From Massospora cicadina (lineage: Eukaryota > Entomophthoromycota > Entomophthoromycetes > Entomophthorales > Entomophthoraceae): a DNA stretch of 64,000 nt. The notes beneath the pieces were generated by a model. That model was not told the origin of the DNA. It was given only the letters and a program-made list of their open reading frames with translations, and did not search any database. Made by a program: the position numbers and the translations under genes. Position 1 is the first letter of the stretch. The number at the start of each line of letters is the position of its first letter. The stretch lies in NCBI GenBank assembly GCA_022478985.1, contig JAKSZP010014457.1, positions 186,001 through 250,000 on the forward strand. Direction: 5' to 3'. Positions 47,400 to 58,639 of the stretch are shown here, in pieces.

Positions 47400-47980
47400 T
47401 TCTAGAGATGATGGGGTATTACCATCAGTTTATCCCCAAGTCCGCCCATCTCTGCGAACCCCTCATTTTGCCTATTGACTAAAAACATCTCTTTCTATTG
47501 GGTGCTGAACAGAAGACCGCTTTGAAACGTTGAAACAACTGCTACAACAACGTCCTATCCTGAGGCATCACAATTACAAATAACCGCTTATCCTGTTTAC
47601 TGATGCTTCAGACTATGCCGTTGGGGCCATCTTAGCCCAATTAGATAAAAATAGTGTAGATCATCCAGTATGCTATTTCAGTAAGATGCTATCAAGAGCG
47701 TAACGCAATTACAGTATAGCTGGGAAGGAGCGCCTTGCCGTCCTGTTAGCTGTGAAGCACTACAGCCCTTTTCTATGTGGAATCACCTTCACTGTTGGAT
47801 AAGGACCACGCTCCCATAAAATGGTTACAGAACATGAAGGATACTACTGACTGGTTAGCTCGCTGGGCCTAAAGCTCCAGAATGACATGAAAAATCAAAC
47901 ATTGTGCTGGAACCCGTCACATTAATGTTCATGGGTTAACTCAGCTTCCAGTCCTTCATATGGATAATAGCGAGGCAGAA
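47400..47980 (+). pseudogene. Gypsy H RNase H relic
   Basis: KTAFETLKQLLQQRPILRH-like sequence near 47515 leads into PLILFTDASDYAVGAILAQL at about 47586, with T-D-A-S intact. Then HPVCYFSKML, a RNYSIAGKERLAVLLAVKHY block (Glu near 47730), and WLARWALKLQ-like sequence to about 47900. This is the gypsy RNase H in its usual place. Confidence 0.8.
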
Positions 47981-48129
47981 AGGTTATATGATCTCTTAGT
48001 GACCCCCAATGATTGGGAGGATGAGGATAAGCACGTACATTAAATGTTAGCCTGAAACTCTCACAACACCAATGTGGAGAGTGAAAAGTTATACAAAAAG
48101 GTGGGGGCAAAGTAGTTGCCTTACCTTTA

Positions 48130-48296
48130 ACTCTCAAAACGTGTGTCTGCTATTCTGGAAGCTCACTCCACCCTAGGTCATAGTGGAGCAAAGAAAACCT
48201 ACGAGTGGATTGAGGATCAGTACTATTGGGAAGGGATTCTAAAACCATTGTTGAAGTCTTGGATGCCTGTCTTACATGTAAAAAGCAATCCAATTT
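48130..48296 (+). pseudogene. Gypsy H integrase, zinc-binding part
   Basis: SAILEAHSTLGHSGAKKTYEWI at 48146 is the His-His half; YYWEGILKPLLKS and a CLTCKKQS-like end give the Cys pair. The element at 48297 interrupts directly after the second Cys. Confidence 0.8.
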
Positions 48297-50205
48297 CCTT
48301 TTTTAGCATTAGTGATGCCCAACCTAAAAGGGGGAGCTGCCACGCATCTTTTTTTGTAAATGGGCCAAACAAAGGGATATTCAGAAAAATATTTCCTAAT
48401 ATGGCACCTCAGCTAGCAGCCCAGATAGCCATACCAGGAGGTGAAGAAGTTTTGAGGAACCATTTTGTTTGGTACCCGCCTCAACTGGCGGACCATGGCG
48501 GAAATTATTGGGGTGGGAGCATCAGCGACATGTGGCAGAAAGAGGTATAATTGTGGGTTTTCTTAGGTAATGAGGCCAGAGGTGTCCATCGCATCAACAT
48601 ATTGAGCAATTTGATGCTCAGCAAAGGTGATGAGAGCAGGCACACAAGTAGATGATTAGATGTGATGGTGGATTATAGGATAATTGGAATCAAAAAGAGA
48701 GGTTTTTGCTTCATCAATGCAAGTGCGGCTTGCGCCAAAAGCAAGCTTCTCAATTTCATACTTTGCATCATCCTCAAAATCATGAGGAAAAATTTGGTAT
48801 GGGAATACTATCAACAATGGGTTCTATCGCCCCATGGAGTTGTTGGCAGAGGAGAATGTTGGCAGGAGCTGCAGCGGCTAAAACTGCCTTTTGATTTATA
48901 TTTATATAGATAGTATAACTGTTTTTGTGATAAAAAAGGAGGGGGGGCGATTTGGGAGGATTGACAAAAAACTCCTCCAATGCAAAATCTGATTTAACAT
49001 TGTAATTTAAGTCATTTTCTTAAATAGAGAAACTTGAAAGGATTTGACTCAGCTAATACTGGCCCAGTCACTGGAGTTGGCAAGTTGGCTGCACCTGAAT
49101 GGCCACAAACTGTCAACCATGGCAGCTCAGCTGAAACTGTTTCAGACATTAGCTCAGGCTGTCATAATTTGACCAAAATTTTTATAATTTTTAATATTTT
49201 TATTGGCTGCAGCTTTGAAAGCCACGCCAGAATTTGCTAAGGTTGGGGGTGGGATAATTGAGCCCCGCTAAAAAAATTTGTGCATGGCTGCAGCTGAACT
49301 GATGCCGGAGGGGGAGCAGTGGAAGTGGTGGAGTTGGAAGCCATAGGTCACTTGCACTTTAAGTGATCAAGATAAAGCACAAGGGGAAAATGGCACAGCC
49401 ATTCTTAATTTGCACTTAGAATGGGTGATCAGGGGCGGATCTGATTACCACGCAAGGTGGTGGCACAAGATGGGTGTCACGATGGAATGGGTAGATCATT
49501 GCACAGGTGTGCGTCCCTGAGAAGCAATCCACTCAATTTGGAACCACAAAATGCAGCATGAGGTCTGCGCCATAAAAAAGGCCAACCACTCCGTGAGCTT
49601 GTTGTGGAGGCATTTGAGGGAAAGTTGGGAGGGAACCCTTTAAACTGGACCACTAAAGTGGAATCATCCTGGAGCTGCATACAAACAGTGGGGATAGGAA
49701 TGTTTTTAGATATAATTGGCAGCTTATATGCTGCAGCTGCATTGGCCTCATATCAGAATCTGAGGTAAAAATAGCCCTTTAATGGGCATAAATCAATATA
49801 TCAGTTGGGTTTGAAAACTGCTGTGGCCTTCTCAATTATGGCCACCTCACATAGGGAAAAGATTCCCATATTCGACCCAATGGCCAGAATTCAGGTTGCT
49901 CCAGAGGAGCACCATTGGGCTCCAGAGCAACGCCTGTGTGCATGCAAGATGATGGGCTAAGTCCCGATGTGGGACATAACGCCAAGTGGCATTGGGAGGG
50001 CTAGCAGAGCCAGCCCAGGTGTGCTTTAGCGGTGGCTGAAGGACGCCAGAAGGTGGTGCACCACCACCACAAGCTGGGGCAGCAGGCGTTGATAGAATTA
50101 ACAATTTGCTTTTTAATTGCTTAATTTGAGCAGCTGGTTTTTTGAATTTTTGAATCTTAAAATTCGGCTTCAATTTAGTTGATTAAAGTGAAATAAAGAT
50201 AAGAG
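48283..50205 (-). mobile_element. CCHC-protein repeat, copy 3, full length with LINE-type tail
   Basis: A minus-strand element of about 1.9 kb. Its 3' end at 48297-48340 reads, on plus, TTTTTTAGCATTAGTGATG and CCCAACCTAAAAGGGGG, the complement of the LINE/SINE tail. Flanks AGCAATCC near 48284-48291 and about 50190-50197 look like a short target duplication. Minus-strand protein order: a Pro/Ala/Gly-rich start near 50100-49950, NLFPY-like and RIWESFPYV segments, DDSTLVVQF at about 49660, a block ending LHFVVPN, a Ser/Thr/Pro-rich region, and GLITEEN near 48570. It matches copy 2 across its length. It lacks any endonuclease or RT, so it must have been moved in trans. Confidence 0.7.
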
Positions 50206-51015
50206 CAATCCTGTTATAAGACTAGATACCAATAATTAACTACCCTTAACAACTGTTTCACACCATCAGCCTGAACATAGTATGTCCCCTCCCTCAGACG
50301 ACTGGTGGAAACAGATTTATACTAGTCAGCATTGACCACTTCTCTAAATGGGTAGAAGCCGTGGCTCTTCCTGCCAAAACGGCCAAGGCAATGCCACCCT
50401 TTTACATCAATACATTTCGCCCATCTCAGGTTTCCTCAAGTACTACATTGTGACAATGGTAAGAACTTCTTCTCCAGAATAGTCAAAATCCTGGCCACTT
50501 CCATGGGAGCTCAAAAACTTTTCTCAGCTCCATATAATCCCTCCACCAATGAGACCGTGGAAAGAGCAAATGTAACCTTGGTTTCCATTATATTAAAAAT
50601 GGCCTCCTCTGATCCTCTTCAATGTGATCAATACCTACCTAGTGCTCTTATGGCATACCAGATTAGCTATCACCGGATCTTAAAGATGTATTCATTCCTT
50701 TTCTTGTATGGGTGGTAACCAAGAATACCTGCCCTTTTAGCTAAGGATGTCTTCTCTAGTGGTGAGGAACCTGAAAAATCCATGAGAAGATTAGCTCACC
50801 ATATCATTCAGCTTCAATCTGAGGCTGTGACAAAACTATTTAAGACAGTAACTAAAGAAGGACATGTTGCCAATAAGTTTCAGGCTCACCTGCCTTCAAT
50901 TCAAGTGTCTGATATGGTCTTTTACTACCATAATTTCATCACTCCAAGAAGCAGAAAGCTTGTATTTGTGACAAACGAGGTCTTTCCATATTGCCACAAG
51001 GCAGTTGGGCAATAG
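50206..51015 (+). pseudogene. Gypsy H integrase, catalytic core
   Basis: SIDHFSKWVEAVALPAKTAK near 50330 holds the first Asp. A CDNGKNFFS piece near 50450 holds the second. KLFSAPYNPSTNETVERANVT at 50515 holds the catalytic Glu, followed by YLPSALMAYQISYHRI. An open stretch at 50782-51015 (HHIIQLQSEAVTKL, FYYHNFITPRSRKL) is the usual C-terminal lead. The frame shifts between blocks. Confidence 0.85.
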
Positions 51016-51193
51016 GGCCCATGTGAGGGCCCATGAGCAGGAGAGGGCTGCTGTGGTTAGGTCCTTTGTTCATTGTCCTAATGAGCAATTGAGGTATCCC
51101 ATGGAACACGGTGAGGATGATGCTCATAATGAGGAGGACAGTTTGTCCCCCAGAGATAGCATACAGAGAGGCGACGGCTCTGTCAAAATCTGA
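51005..51193 (+). pseudogene. Gypsy H pol C-terminal tail
   Basis: A 62-codon open frame with AHVRAHEQERAAVV, then an acidic Glu/Asp/His-rich part (EHGEDDAHNEEDSLSPRD) and a stop. Its position right after the integrase suggests the end of pol. It is hydrophilic with no known domain. The overlap with the previous open frame points to a frameshift rather than a separate gene. Confidence 0.5.
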
Positions 51194-51529
51194 GGAATGG
51201 TCCATTTTCTTCACTTAAAATCCCTGGTTTTCCTAAAAAATTTCAATGAATGATTTCAAAAAATTTAAAAAATTTATTTTGATTTTTGAGGTTTTTATTT
51301 GATATATTAAAAGACAAAGTTGTCTTAAACATTTTCGCTTGGTTGTTTTTATATTATAGAACAGGGGATATGGGGGAATTGGACCCTGTGGAGTCCGCGG
51401 GCAGCGGGCTATTTGTGGGCTTATTTCGAGAATCTTGGCCTCCAATATTCCCATCTAGGCCCATTCTAGACTGTTCGTTGGGTACCCGTGGCATTATGGA
51501 AACTTTTCCACATATATTTTCATATGTCA

Positions 51530-52040
51530 GGAATGAATCAGAGCTTGGCATTCTTGTGTCAACCTTATCACAAAAAATTCCATTTTGGGGATAAATTTGG
51601 CCTGGCAGCCCCTGATTCGCTAGGCTGCCCTTTGCTGTGGCTCTTGATATTTTCATCAAGTGGCGGATTTGGCTTGGCAGCTCCTGATTCGCTGAGCTTC
51701 CTGAAGCCAAGATTCTTGAGGTTTCCGCTTTTGGTATTATTCAGCTTGGCAGCTCCTGATTCACAGAGCTGCCTGATGCCATGATTCTTGACGTTTCCAT
51801 TTTTGGCATAATTTGCCTTGGAAGCCCCTGATTCGCTGGGCTGCTCTTTGCCATTGCCATTCTCATCATTTAGATCCTTGGAATTTGGGTTGGTGGCCTT
51901 TGATTGGCCCAGTCACCATTTATGTCGACCTTTGCCACCTTTGCTCTGAGGTTTTGTTGATTTTATGGCATCTGATTTGACAGAATGCCATTTTTGAGGG
52001 TCGTTGCCCTTGAGCCCCACGCTTTTATTTATATTATTTA
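51530..52040 (-). repeat. 72-bp minisatellite encoding a 24-residue antisense repeat
   Basis: CCTGATTC marks recur at 51611, 51683, 51755 and 51827, exactly 72 bp apart, with weaker copies near 51539, 51898 and 51970. The minus strand keeps one frame through the four best units, each holding SESGA[AS][KR]xN, separated by K/N/G-rich residues. It ends in tandem stops just below 51580. Going upstream (to about 52190) the frame stays Lys/Ser/Asn-rich with a few in-frame stops (one TGA near 51930). The plus strand is also open (51488-51784) as SLAAPDS repeats. The array lies between pol and the 3' LTR of gypsy H. Confidence 0.75.
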
Positions 52041-52247
52041 TGGTACTACTAGCCACAATCCCCACCTTAGGATGGTTGGGGCTATGTGGCGGTCAGGCAG
52101 CACCTTGACTGTCATCAGATCAATTTAAGATGGACCATTCACCATCACTTACAAGAGAGGAAATGAGTTCTCTATCAAATCTTTATCTATAAGATTTATT
52201 ATTAATTGGGTACATGGCCGTTTCCTACGACCCTAATCTCCCCCCAA

Positions 52248-52260
52248 CATTCTAGGGGGG
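52248..52260 (+). promoter_or_regulatory. Gypsy H polypurine tract
   Basis: ATTCTAGGGGGG ends exactly at the TGATTTTG start of the 3' LTR, the expected plus-strand primer position. The run is short but G-rich and well placed. Confidence 0.55.
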
Positions 52261-53078
52261 TGATTTTGGACAATTGACATCTTTTTTTAGTACTAGATGG
52301 TCCCAACCTAAGGGGGATTCATCGATGTAGGACAATTGACATCTTGACTTCAGCAAAAGAATGTTTTGTGAAAGAATAATCCCAAAAATAACAAATATAA
52401 TTGGGCAATTACATGTCCAATCTCATAATATATTAATTTGAACAAAAAAATGACAATATCGGCCAAAAGACCCTGGTCAATTTCTTAGTGGAGCCCTGCG
52501 AGTCAGGGGCAGCACATTGCCACCTACTAATCAGGCTATTAACTCAAAATCTAGCAGTCATATTACTCCAATCACGTGGCATATTCTGATGTGCCCATCA
52601 AATGGTTCTCCTCCAGCCACATCCAATTCCATTTCAACACCTAAGCAGGGACCCCCTTTATAGGCGTGGTGGAGATCACCCAAGATGTAATTATTTTAGC
52701 AAATGGTGATAAGTTGAAATATGTCAAATCATTACCACATGGGTAAGTTCTTCCTAACAATACCATACCACCAGTTGTTTCACCTTAGTAATCAAATTTC
52801 CCAAGCTCTTATAGGATTATTTATCCTATTACCTATTTCAGATGTTACCAAGCTATTCTACACGCCTAACATTGTATTTCCCTGACCCTTAGAACAATCT
52901 AAATATGGAATGGTCTAATATTGAGAGTTTTGTTTTTTTGCTTCCCACACTTTCATTAATACAATTCAAAACCCAATATATTATCTTTATTAATGTTTCT
53001 GGCTTTAAATTAATAAAGCTGTTGCGGAAACCAGCAGTGGTTAGCACCAGCGAGCACACGTCTAGCTGGTTTCCTATA
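52261..53078 (+). repeat. Gypsy H 3' LTR, carrying a micro-insertion
   Basis: Begins TGATTTTGGACAATTGAC and ends GCTGGTTTCCTATA. It pairs with 43614-44362. A 48-bp LINE-tail insertion lies near its start (52282-52329) and is absent from the 5' LTR, so it came after gypsy H inserted. Confidence 0.85.
52268..52344 (-). mobile_element. 48-bp LINE/SINE tail micro-insertion with perfect 14-15-bp TSD
   Basis: In reverse complement, 52282-52329 begins TACATCGATGAATCCCCC and runs through TTAGGTTGGGACCATCTAGT to ACTAAAAAAA. The flank GGACAATTGACATC (plus one ambiguous T) is identical on both sides (52268-52281 and 52330-52343). This is the cleanest copy of the shared tail. Confidence 0.9.
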
Positions 53079-53429
53079 CTGGTCATGAAGAAATGATGGA
53101 ACTCAAACCTTTATCTTGAAAGAAAACAAATCTTTCTTTGAGAAATAGTGAGTTTTTGGGATTTGATTTCTAGGCCCTTGTATACCTCACGTCATTTTAA
53201 AAATGGTAAAAGAGTAGCTAAGACCTGGATGAAGAGGGGCGCATCTGGGTTAAGCCACCAGAGGCTACTGAAAGTGTGAATTCATGAAATTTTTGTGATG
53301 AGGGAATAATTTAAGTTAAATTCCAGGATTTTAAAATCAATGGGATAAAAATAAGCTTTATAACTAATTATGTTTTGTATTTTAAGGTTCTAATAAAAAA
53401 CTCAACTTGTAGTAAAGGTTTCTAAAACG

Positions 53430-54250
53430 TGTTAAGTGAAGTCCTGGCGATAGGCTAATCTCAGTAAATTTGTATAGTACATCAAAGGCTGATGGTCTGT
53501 CCACACCGTTCTCATACTGTTCTTGGAGAAAATATTTCCAGTAAGTCAGTGCTCAAGATATAGCTTTCAGCTCTTTGTCATAGACTGCACAGCTTTGTTT
53601 AGAGGAAATTAATTTTTGGGAGAAGAAAGCGATGGGATTTTAACCCATCATGCTCCTTTAGGAGCAACGCACTCACAGCTAAACATGAAGTGTCACAGGC
53701 CACAATTAAAGGTTCTAGACATTTCCACATTGCAGAAAACCAAAGCTTACAGCATGACTCTATAATGAACACTGATGCTGTTCTGGCAAACGCTTGTATA
53801 CATGTAGAGAGAACTTCCCAGTTTGTGGGTGTATAGGTGCCTCCAATTGGGCAAGGGCAAGGGAGACTTTTTTGAGAAAGGTCACAATACCTATAAAGCT
53901 TGTGAGTTGTTTTTAGAAAGATGGAGCTAGCCATAATCTGGATTAACTCCAGCTTGCATGAGAGTAATACATAGTGATCCTCTAATAAAATGTTACTCAG
54001 GAAGCTCACCTCCTTAAAGAATTTGCACTTGAAGTGCTTGATAAGTAGCCAGACAATGTAAAACAGCCATCACAGTTCCAAATCCTTATAATGCAGTTAA
54101 TCATTGATAGTGTAACATAATGTCATTATTATAGTAATAGCTTAAGAGAACTGGGTTCTTTAAGACATAGTCAATGAGGGTCTGGAAAGTCAGTGGGGCT
54201 TTTTTAAGCAGAAAACATCACCAAAAACTGTGAAGCTTATCTTAGCTCTT
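53430..54250 (-). pseudogene. Gypsy G reverse transcriptase end and RNase H relic
   Basis: The minus strand gives LLKKAPLTFQTLIDYVL near 54215 (the N-A-P-x-x-F-Q-x-x-I-D-x-V-L block), then a LQVQIL stretch and GVNPDYG. An open stretch at 54009-53599 ends with PLIVACDTSCLAVSALLLKEHD and FLLPKINF, the first RNase H region with A-C-D-T-S. Then SMTKS*KL-like sequence and VWTDHQPLMYYT near 53500, the T-D-H-x-x-L block. Catalytic Y-x-D-D is degraded. Confidence 0.75.
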
Positions 54251-55149
54251 TTGGCTGTGAGTCACTTTTGCCCTTCCTTTATCCTCACTTGATTGAAGTC
54301 ATTAGAAAGTTGCGCTTGTAAAAGCTTGAAACTTTGAAAATGAGTTGGCAATTATAAGCTCCAGAGTCAAGGGTTTAAACCCAGAACTTTCAAATTGTTT
54401 GATTTCGCATAATCTACGCAGGGTTGAAAGGAGCGTCTACCTTTTGAGCGTAACCCAGTCAGACAATCATGATAAATTTTAAAATAGATCTAACCCCTAA
54501 ACATTTCGGCTAACCATAATACTAGAGCTTTTTTTTCCCTCTATTATAAGGAAAAAGTAAAGTTATTATTGACTATATCAGCCATCAGGAGGAACTCCAA
54601 GCTATATGTGAGTAGGATGGGAGTTGGGTAGTTAATTCTAAGTTGAGCTTATCTTTGCAGGGGTTTGATAATGCCTTATTGTTGGAGGTCTGAAGAGGAG
54701 TGTACAGAAACTGCTTTGAAACCAAGGGATGCTTCCTTAGTGAGAGTAATGATAAGGGGAAACTCGCCTTTAAGTATCACATTTTCAAAAAAAACATATC
54801 GCTTAAATTCGAGTTAATGTTGACACGCTGACGCTAACACTATTCAACTCATATAATTTGTGGGCATATAAAATTCACTTGCTACCTAGATATGATTATA
54901 GATGTAGCAAACATAAATTTAAACTGAACAGGACGTTTGTAAAATGTGGCACTGACAGTAGTAGAAGACGTACTTAATAATGAAGGAGCCAAATCTATCT
55001 TAAAGTTTTGAGATTGGGCCACCATAAGATCCATAAAAATATATTCTGTACATTATCCAGAAGTGTGGTAACTTTTTCTTTGGAAATATTAATTAAGGGA
55101 TCACAGGGAACTGAACGTATTTCAAGTATTGTTTATTAAAAGAGGTTAA

Positions 55150-57130
55150 GGAAAATATTGAATGGTGCTCATTAAGATTCAAAGTGTCAGATGATTTCTT
55201 AGGAGGTTGGATAGTTGTTACATTCTGTAGAAGAGACTCCAACATTCCATATGCTCTGTTGATATTTTGGGGATGTTGGGTTACATTGACACTTTTAACT
55301 CCTTATGCTTTGATTAAAGAAATCTTTTGCTCTAGGGCGTTTATTGTTATAAAGGAAGAAAGGGAACCAATACCTTCTGCTGGAGCCAAAACTATGACAC
55401 TGTGTTAACGTTTTGTAGCATTCTTTTTGACTTAATCCTTTGATATGGGATCTTTCTCTGGTGTATATTTTAAGAGACTGGTAAATCATTTTTATGTGAT
55501 TTAATTGCATTAAATAAATTTTTAAAACCTCGACGTGATGTGAAACCAATACATTGTGCCTGATGGAAAAGTAGCACATAAGATAAATGAAAAGAATCCT
55601 AAGTTGGGAAGCCAGTATAGATTGGATCCAATGAGGCTTTTTAAGATGAGATAGCGACATCCAGGTACAAGTCCAATATGAATGCTAAACTCACATTTTC
55701 CAACAAATGAGTCTAAGTCTGATGTTCTGGGTCCCAAAGATGCATAGATGCAAAAAACGCACGGATCTTAACTCTAAAGTATTCACTGATGAAGCCATGA
55801 GGAGGATCATAAGAGTGGAATTCCCTTCCTTAATGCCTGAGTGAATTACACCTTGTATCAATGGCGGATATCTATCAAGACCATCTAAAAGAGCTACACT
55901 TTGTTGGGCATCAGTATAAGGTGTAAAAGGAGATTCACCTACTTAAAATATAACCTGAAGTTTGTCCAAGGCTTCAAGCTCCTTTTGATCCACCTCAGTA
56001 GAGGGAACAAGAGGGATATCTGAGATATTTAAAAATGGGTTGTGAGTATATGCTAAGGTTGGTTAAAGGGCGGCTAAATGCGCTACTTTGCCTTATAACA
56101 GGTCTTGAGAATAGAGAAAATCGACCAAACTGAAAATGGCAAGTCAACAAAGGCATGTAATCCCATCAACAGTAAGTAATCAATCGCATTAGCACTTTTC
56201 ATTTAGAAAGATGATATGTGATGATGTCAAAATCTGCTTCATAACTTCAGGGAGGCGGTTAAGTGTGAGAGGACTATGCTTTTAGTCATGGTATGTTAAG
56301 GCCCAGTAGATGGCCCAGAAGACCATGTTTAGACGTCCAAATAAAGTTTAATTAGGGTTCTTGGTTGGCATAAAGTGGGTAATGGTTCAACAAAGTACCA
56401 AAAGCCCACAACAAGCCAAAGTCTGTAATGGGTCAACCGCATGTCTTTTTAGAACAACCCTTTTTTGGGAGAGGTAGAGAGAGCGATAACCCCTAAGGAT
56501 TTGTGGTTGAGATACTGGTAGAATTATAAGATGCATAGTGTTAGAACATATTTAGAAGTTGAAATAGATTAAAAATGGTGTTTAGCGTCATTGCCGTCCT
56601 AGTGTGTTGATGAGTTGTTTGAGAGGAATATGCAAAACTTGGGTTTTGATAGAGTAATTAACAGGAAGGCGTTAATTGAAAGGTGTTCATTCTTGGTAGG
56701 AAACATAGTCAAAGGGTGGCGGTAATCATTGAGAACAACTTATAGGAAAGATATATAAGACGGTTTATATATATTGAAATATAAGCTATGAAATGAATTG
56801 GCAACAAACGCTATGAGGGCTGCTACTTTAATATATAAGCGGGATATGGATATGGAGTGGCTACAGACCTAGGTATGTTAAAAAATGTTTTTAGTTGGAT
56901 CCACCTGAGCTCATAATTAAATTCATGGACTTTTTTAGATTGAAAACCAAATCCATTTAATTCATCATATTGTTAAGTGGCATGCTAAACATAATTAAAA
57001 CAATGGAGTGATCCAAGTCATACTTATTGTAATTGAAAACAAAAAATGATGATGTTTAAACATTTATATGGGTTTATTATGGGCATGATATAATAAGGTT
57101 AGCATATTAAGAACTTCCAAGGCAAAAGTT
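55150..57130 (-). pseudogene. Gypsy G gag region
   Basis: Position upstream of protease makes this gag. The longest minus-strand open runs are 55295-55660 (121 codons) and 55522-55737; neither has a motif I recognise and no CCHC knuckle is readable. The call is from context. Confidence 0.4.
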
Positions 57131-57517
57131 TCTCATATGTTACTGGTTATTTTGAGCGATTTAAATTGGTAAATTGTAGGCTTTTCTTTCCAATTATTGT
57201 CACTTATTAGTAAATGATTTAATTCAAACAGAACAATTTGATGATAAATACAAGGTGTGATGATCACATTTAATAAACAAAAACAGAATTGGGTGAATGC
57301 AGTGAAGGGTACGGACCTGGTGCTGCACCACCCAAAGGCATTAAATGCACAAGAGTAAAAGAGAACCAAAGTAAAACAAAAGACTCTAGGTTTTGCACCC
57401 CGCAGGTTTTGTCAAAATTTTTAGTAAAATACTGCAGCTACATGAAATGACCCACTCTCAACCGCTATTGTCAGTTGAACATAGGGTCCATGTTTTTTAG
57501 GCACAGAGGCACCAGCA

Positions 57518-58525
57518 ATGTGGGAAAAGTTTGGCAAAGCCCAACCAAAATTATTTCAACAAGCGATGTACATGAAAACCCATACTATCTGCTGTGGTTG
57601 GGTGGATATTGGGTTTACGACAGCGGAGGAAGCAAATGAAGCTCTGAAGGTCAGAGTAGTGATTGACCTTCCTGACGGCCAATATTTGGTATCAACCAAA
57701 TACACATGTTGGACAGAGTCCAAAGATTTTTTGAACTTTTTGACTACCTTCTGACTACACTGGCGCGCACAGTAGTCAAACAACATCTCCAGGAAGGCTT
57801 GAAGTCCTACAGAGAAATTAAACAATTAAAAATGCAAAGATTCCACATCGATGAATCCCCCCCTCAGGTTGGGACCATATAGTACTAAAAAAATGCAAAG
57901 ATTCCAGCTGATGCTGACCCTTAGCATGGGGAAGGCAATCGCAATAATTTCTCAAACCTGAAGGTAGCAGAGAATCTCACGAAAATCCCATACATAGCCT
58001 CTACTATAATTTATAGGAAAAATCCCAATTATTCCGTTCAACAGTAGAGAGTGCACCCCCCATATGCAACCACTGTCAGGCCTTTAGGCACAAGATTCAT
58101 GCTTGTATCATAAAAGAAGGCCTAAGAGAAATGGAATTTTGTGAGGAAGAAGTGGGTGAAGATGACTCAGAGTATGTCAAAATTATGGATACCACACAAG
58201 CATTAAACTGGGGAGAATTTGGACAATATAAAATTAATAACACAACATCCCTGAAGGTGCATAAAATGGCTAAACAGGCTCACAATTTTGGCTGCAGCCA
58301 AGGCAAAGACATTAGCGGAATCATCTTTCTCGCTTGAAAGTGTCAGGAAGACATGGAAAACTAGCAACGAAGAGCCAATCAAATTCCACAGAAAACCAAA
58401 CAACCAAGTCAAAAAAGCAGGATTTGGTGGAACCCAATTTGGAAGCAAGTTCGTCAGCACATGGGTTCAGCACATCCCCCAACGTTACAAATTACAACCC
58501 AAACAGATTGGAAATTGACAATTGA
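57518..58525 (+). pseudogene. LINE 1 ORF1 relic with zinc knuckle
   Basis: Starts with MWEKFGKAQPKLFQQAMYMK and a GQYLVSTKYTCW segment. After the micro-insertion, a region near 58050-58110 reads PPICNHCQAFRHKIHAC, a C-x2-C-x4-H-x4-C knuckle of the kind found in plant and fungal LINE ORF1 proteins. An acidic stretch (EEEVGEDDSEYVKIM) and a basic, Asn/Lys-rich tail follow to 58525. ORF1 binds LINE RNA. It differs in sequence from the CCHC-repeat protein. Confidence 0.65.
57831..57906 (+). mobile_element. 46-bp LINE/SINE tail micro-insertion with perfect 15-bp TSD
   Basis: 57846-57891 begins CATCGATGAATCCCCCCC and ends GGGACCATATAGTACT-A(n). Flanks AATGCAAAGATTCCA (57831-57845 and 57892-57906) are identical. 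Its first base is within two or three bases of that of the 52282 insertion. Confidence 0.9.
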
Positions 58526-58639
58526 ATGCGTCAGACAATTTTGTGCCCAATGAGAACACATATGTGCACCGCAATGATAATTTGAAAGCCAACAAAGGCA
58601 ATAAGGGAATCAAAACAGCAGTAGTGAGAGGGGTAGAGA

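Larger units (their letters stand above)
43614..53078 (+). mobile_element. Gypsy H: complete but decayed Ty3/gypsy retrotransposon with a dUTPase-like domain
   Basis: A 9.5 kb plus-strand element, the best preserved LTR element here. Order: 5' LTR, primer-binding site, gag, protease, dUTPase-like, RT, RNase H, integrase, a 1.1 kb post-pol region with a 72-bp minisatellite, polypurine tract, 3' LTR. Flanks CAGGT (43609-43613) and CTGGT (53079-53083) differ by one base, fitting a 5-bp target duplication. It sits inside gypsy G and is itself split by CCHC repeat copy 3 at 48297-50190. Stops and frameshifts make it dead. Confidence 0.9.
53084..57400 (-). mobile_element. Gypsy G, right arm: gag, RT and RNase H
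   Basis: Continuation of the left arm (42186-43613) across gypsy H. In transcription order: a gag-like region (about 57100-55150), protease region (about 55100-54600), RT (about 54600-53930) and RNase H (about 53800-53430). Together with the left arm this rebuilds gag-pol in the order RT-RH-IN. The outer end of the arm near 57400 meets the LINE. No dUTPase-like motif was seen between protease and RT. Confidence 0.7.
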
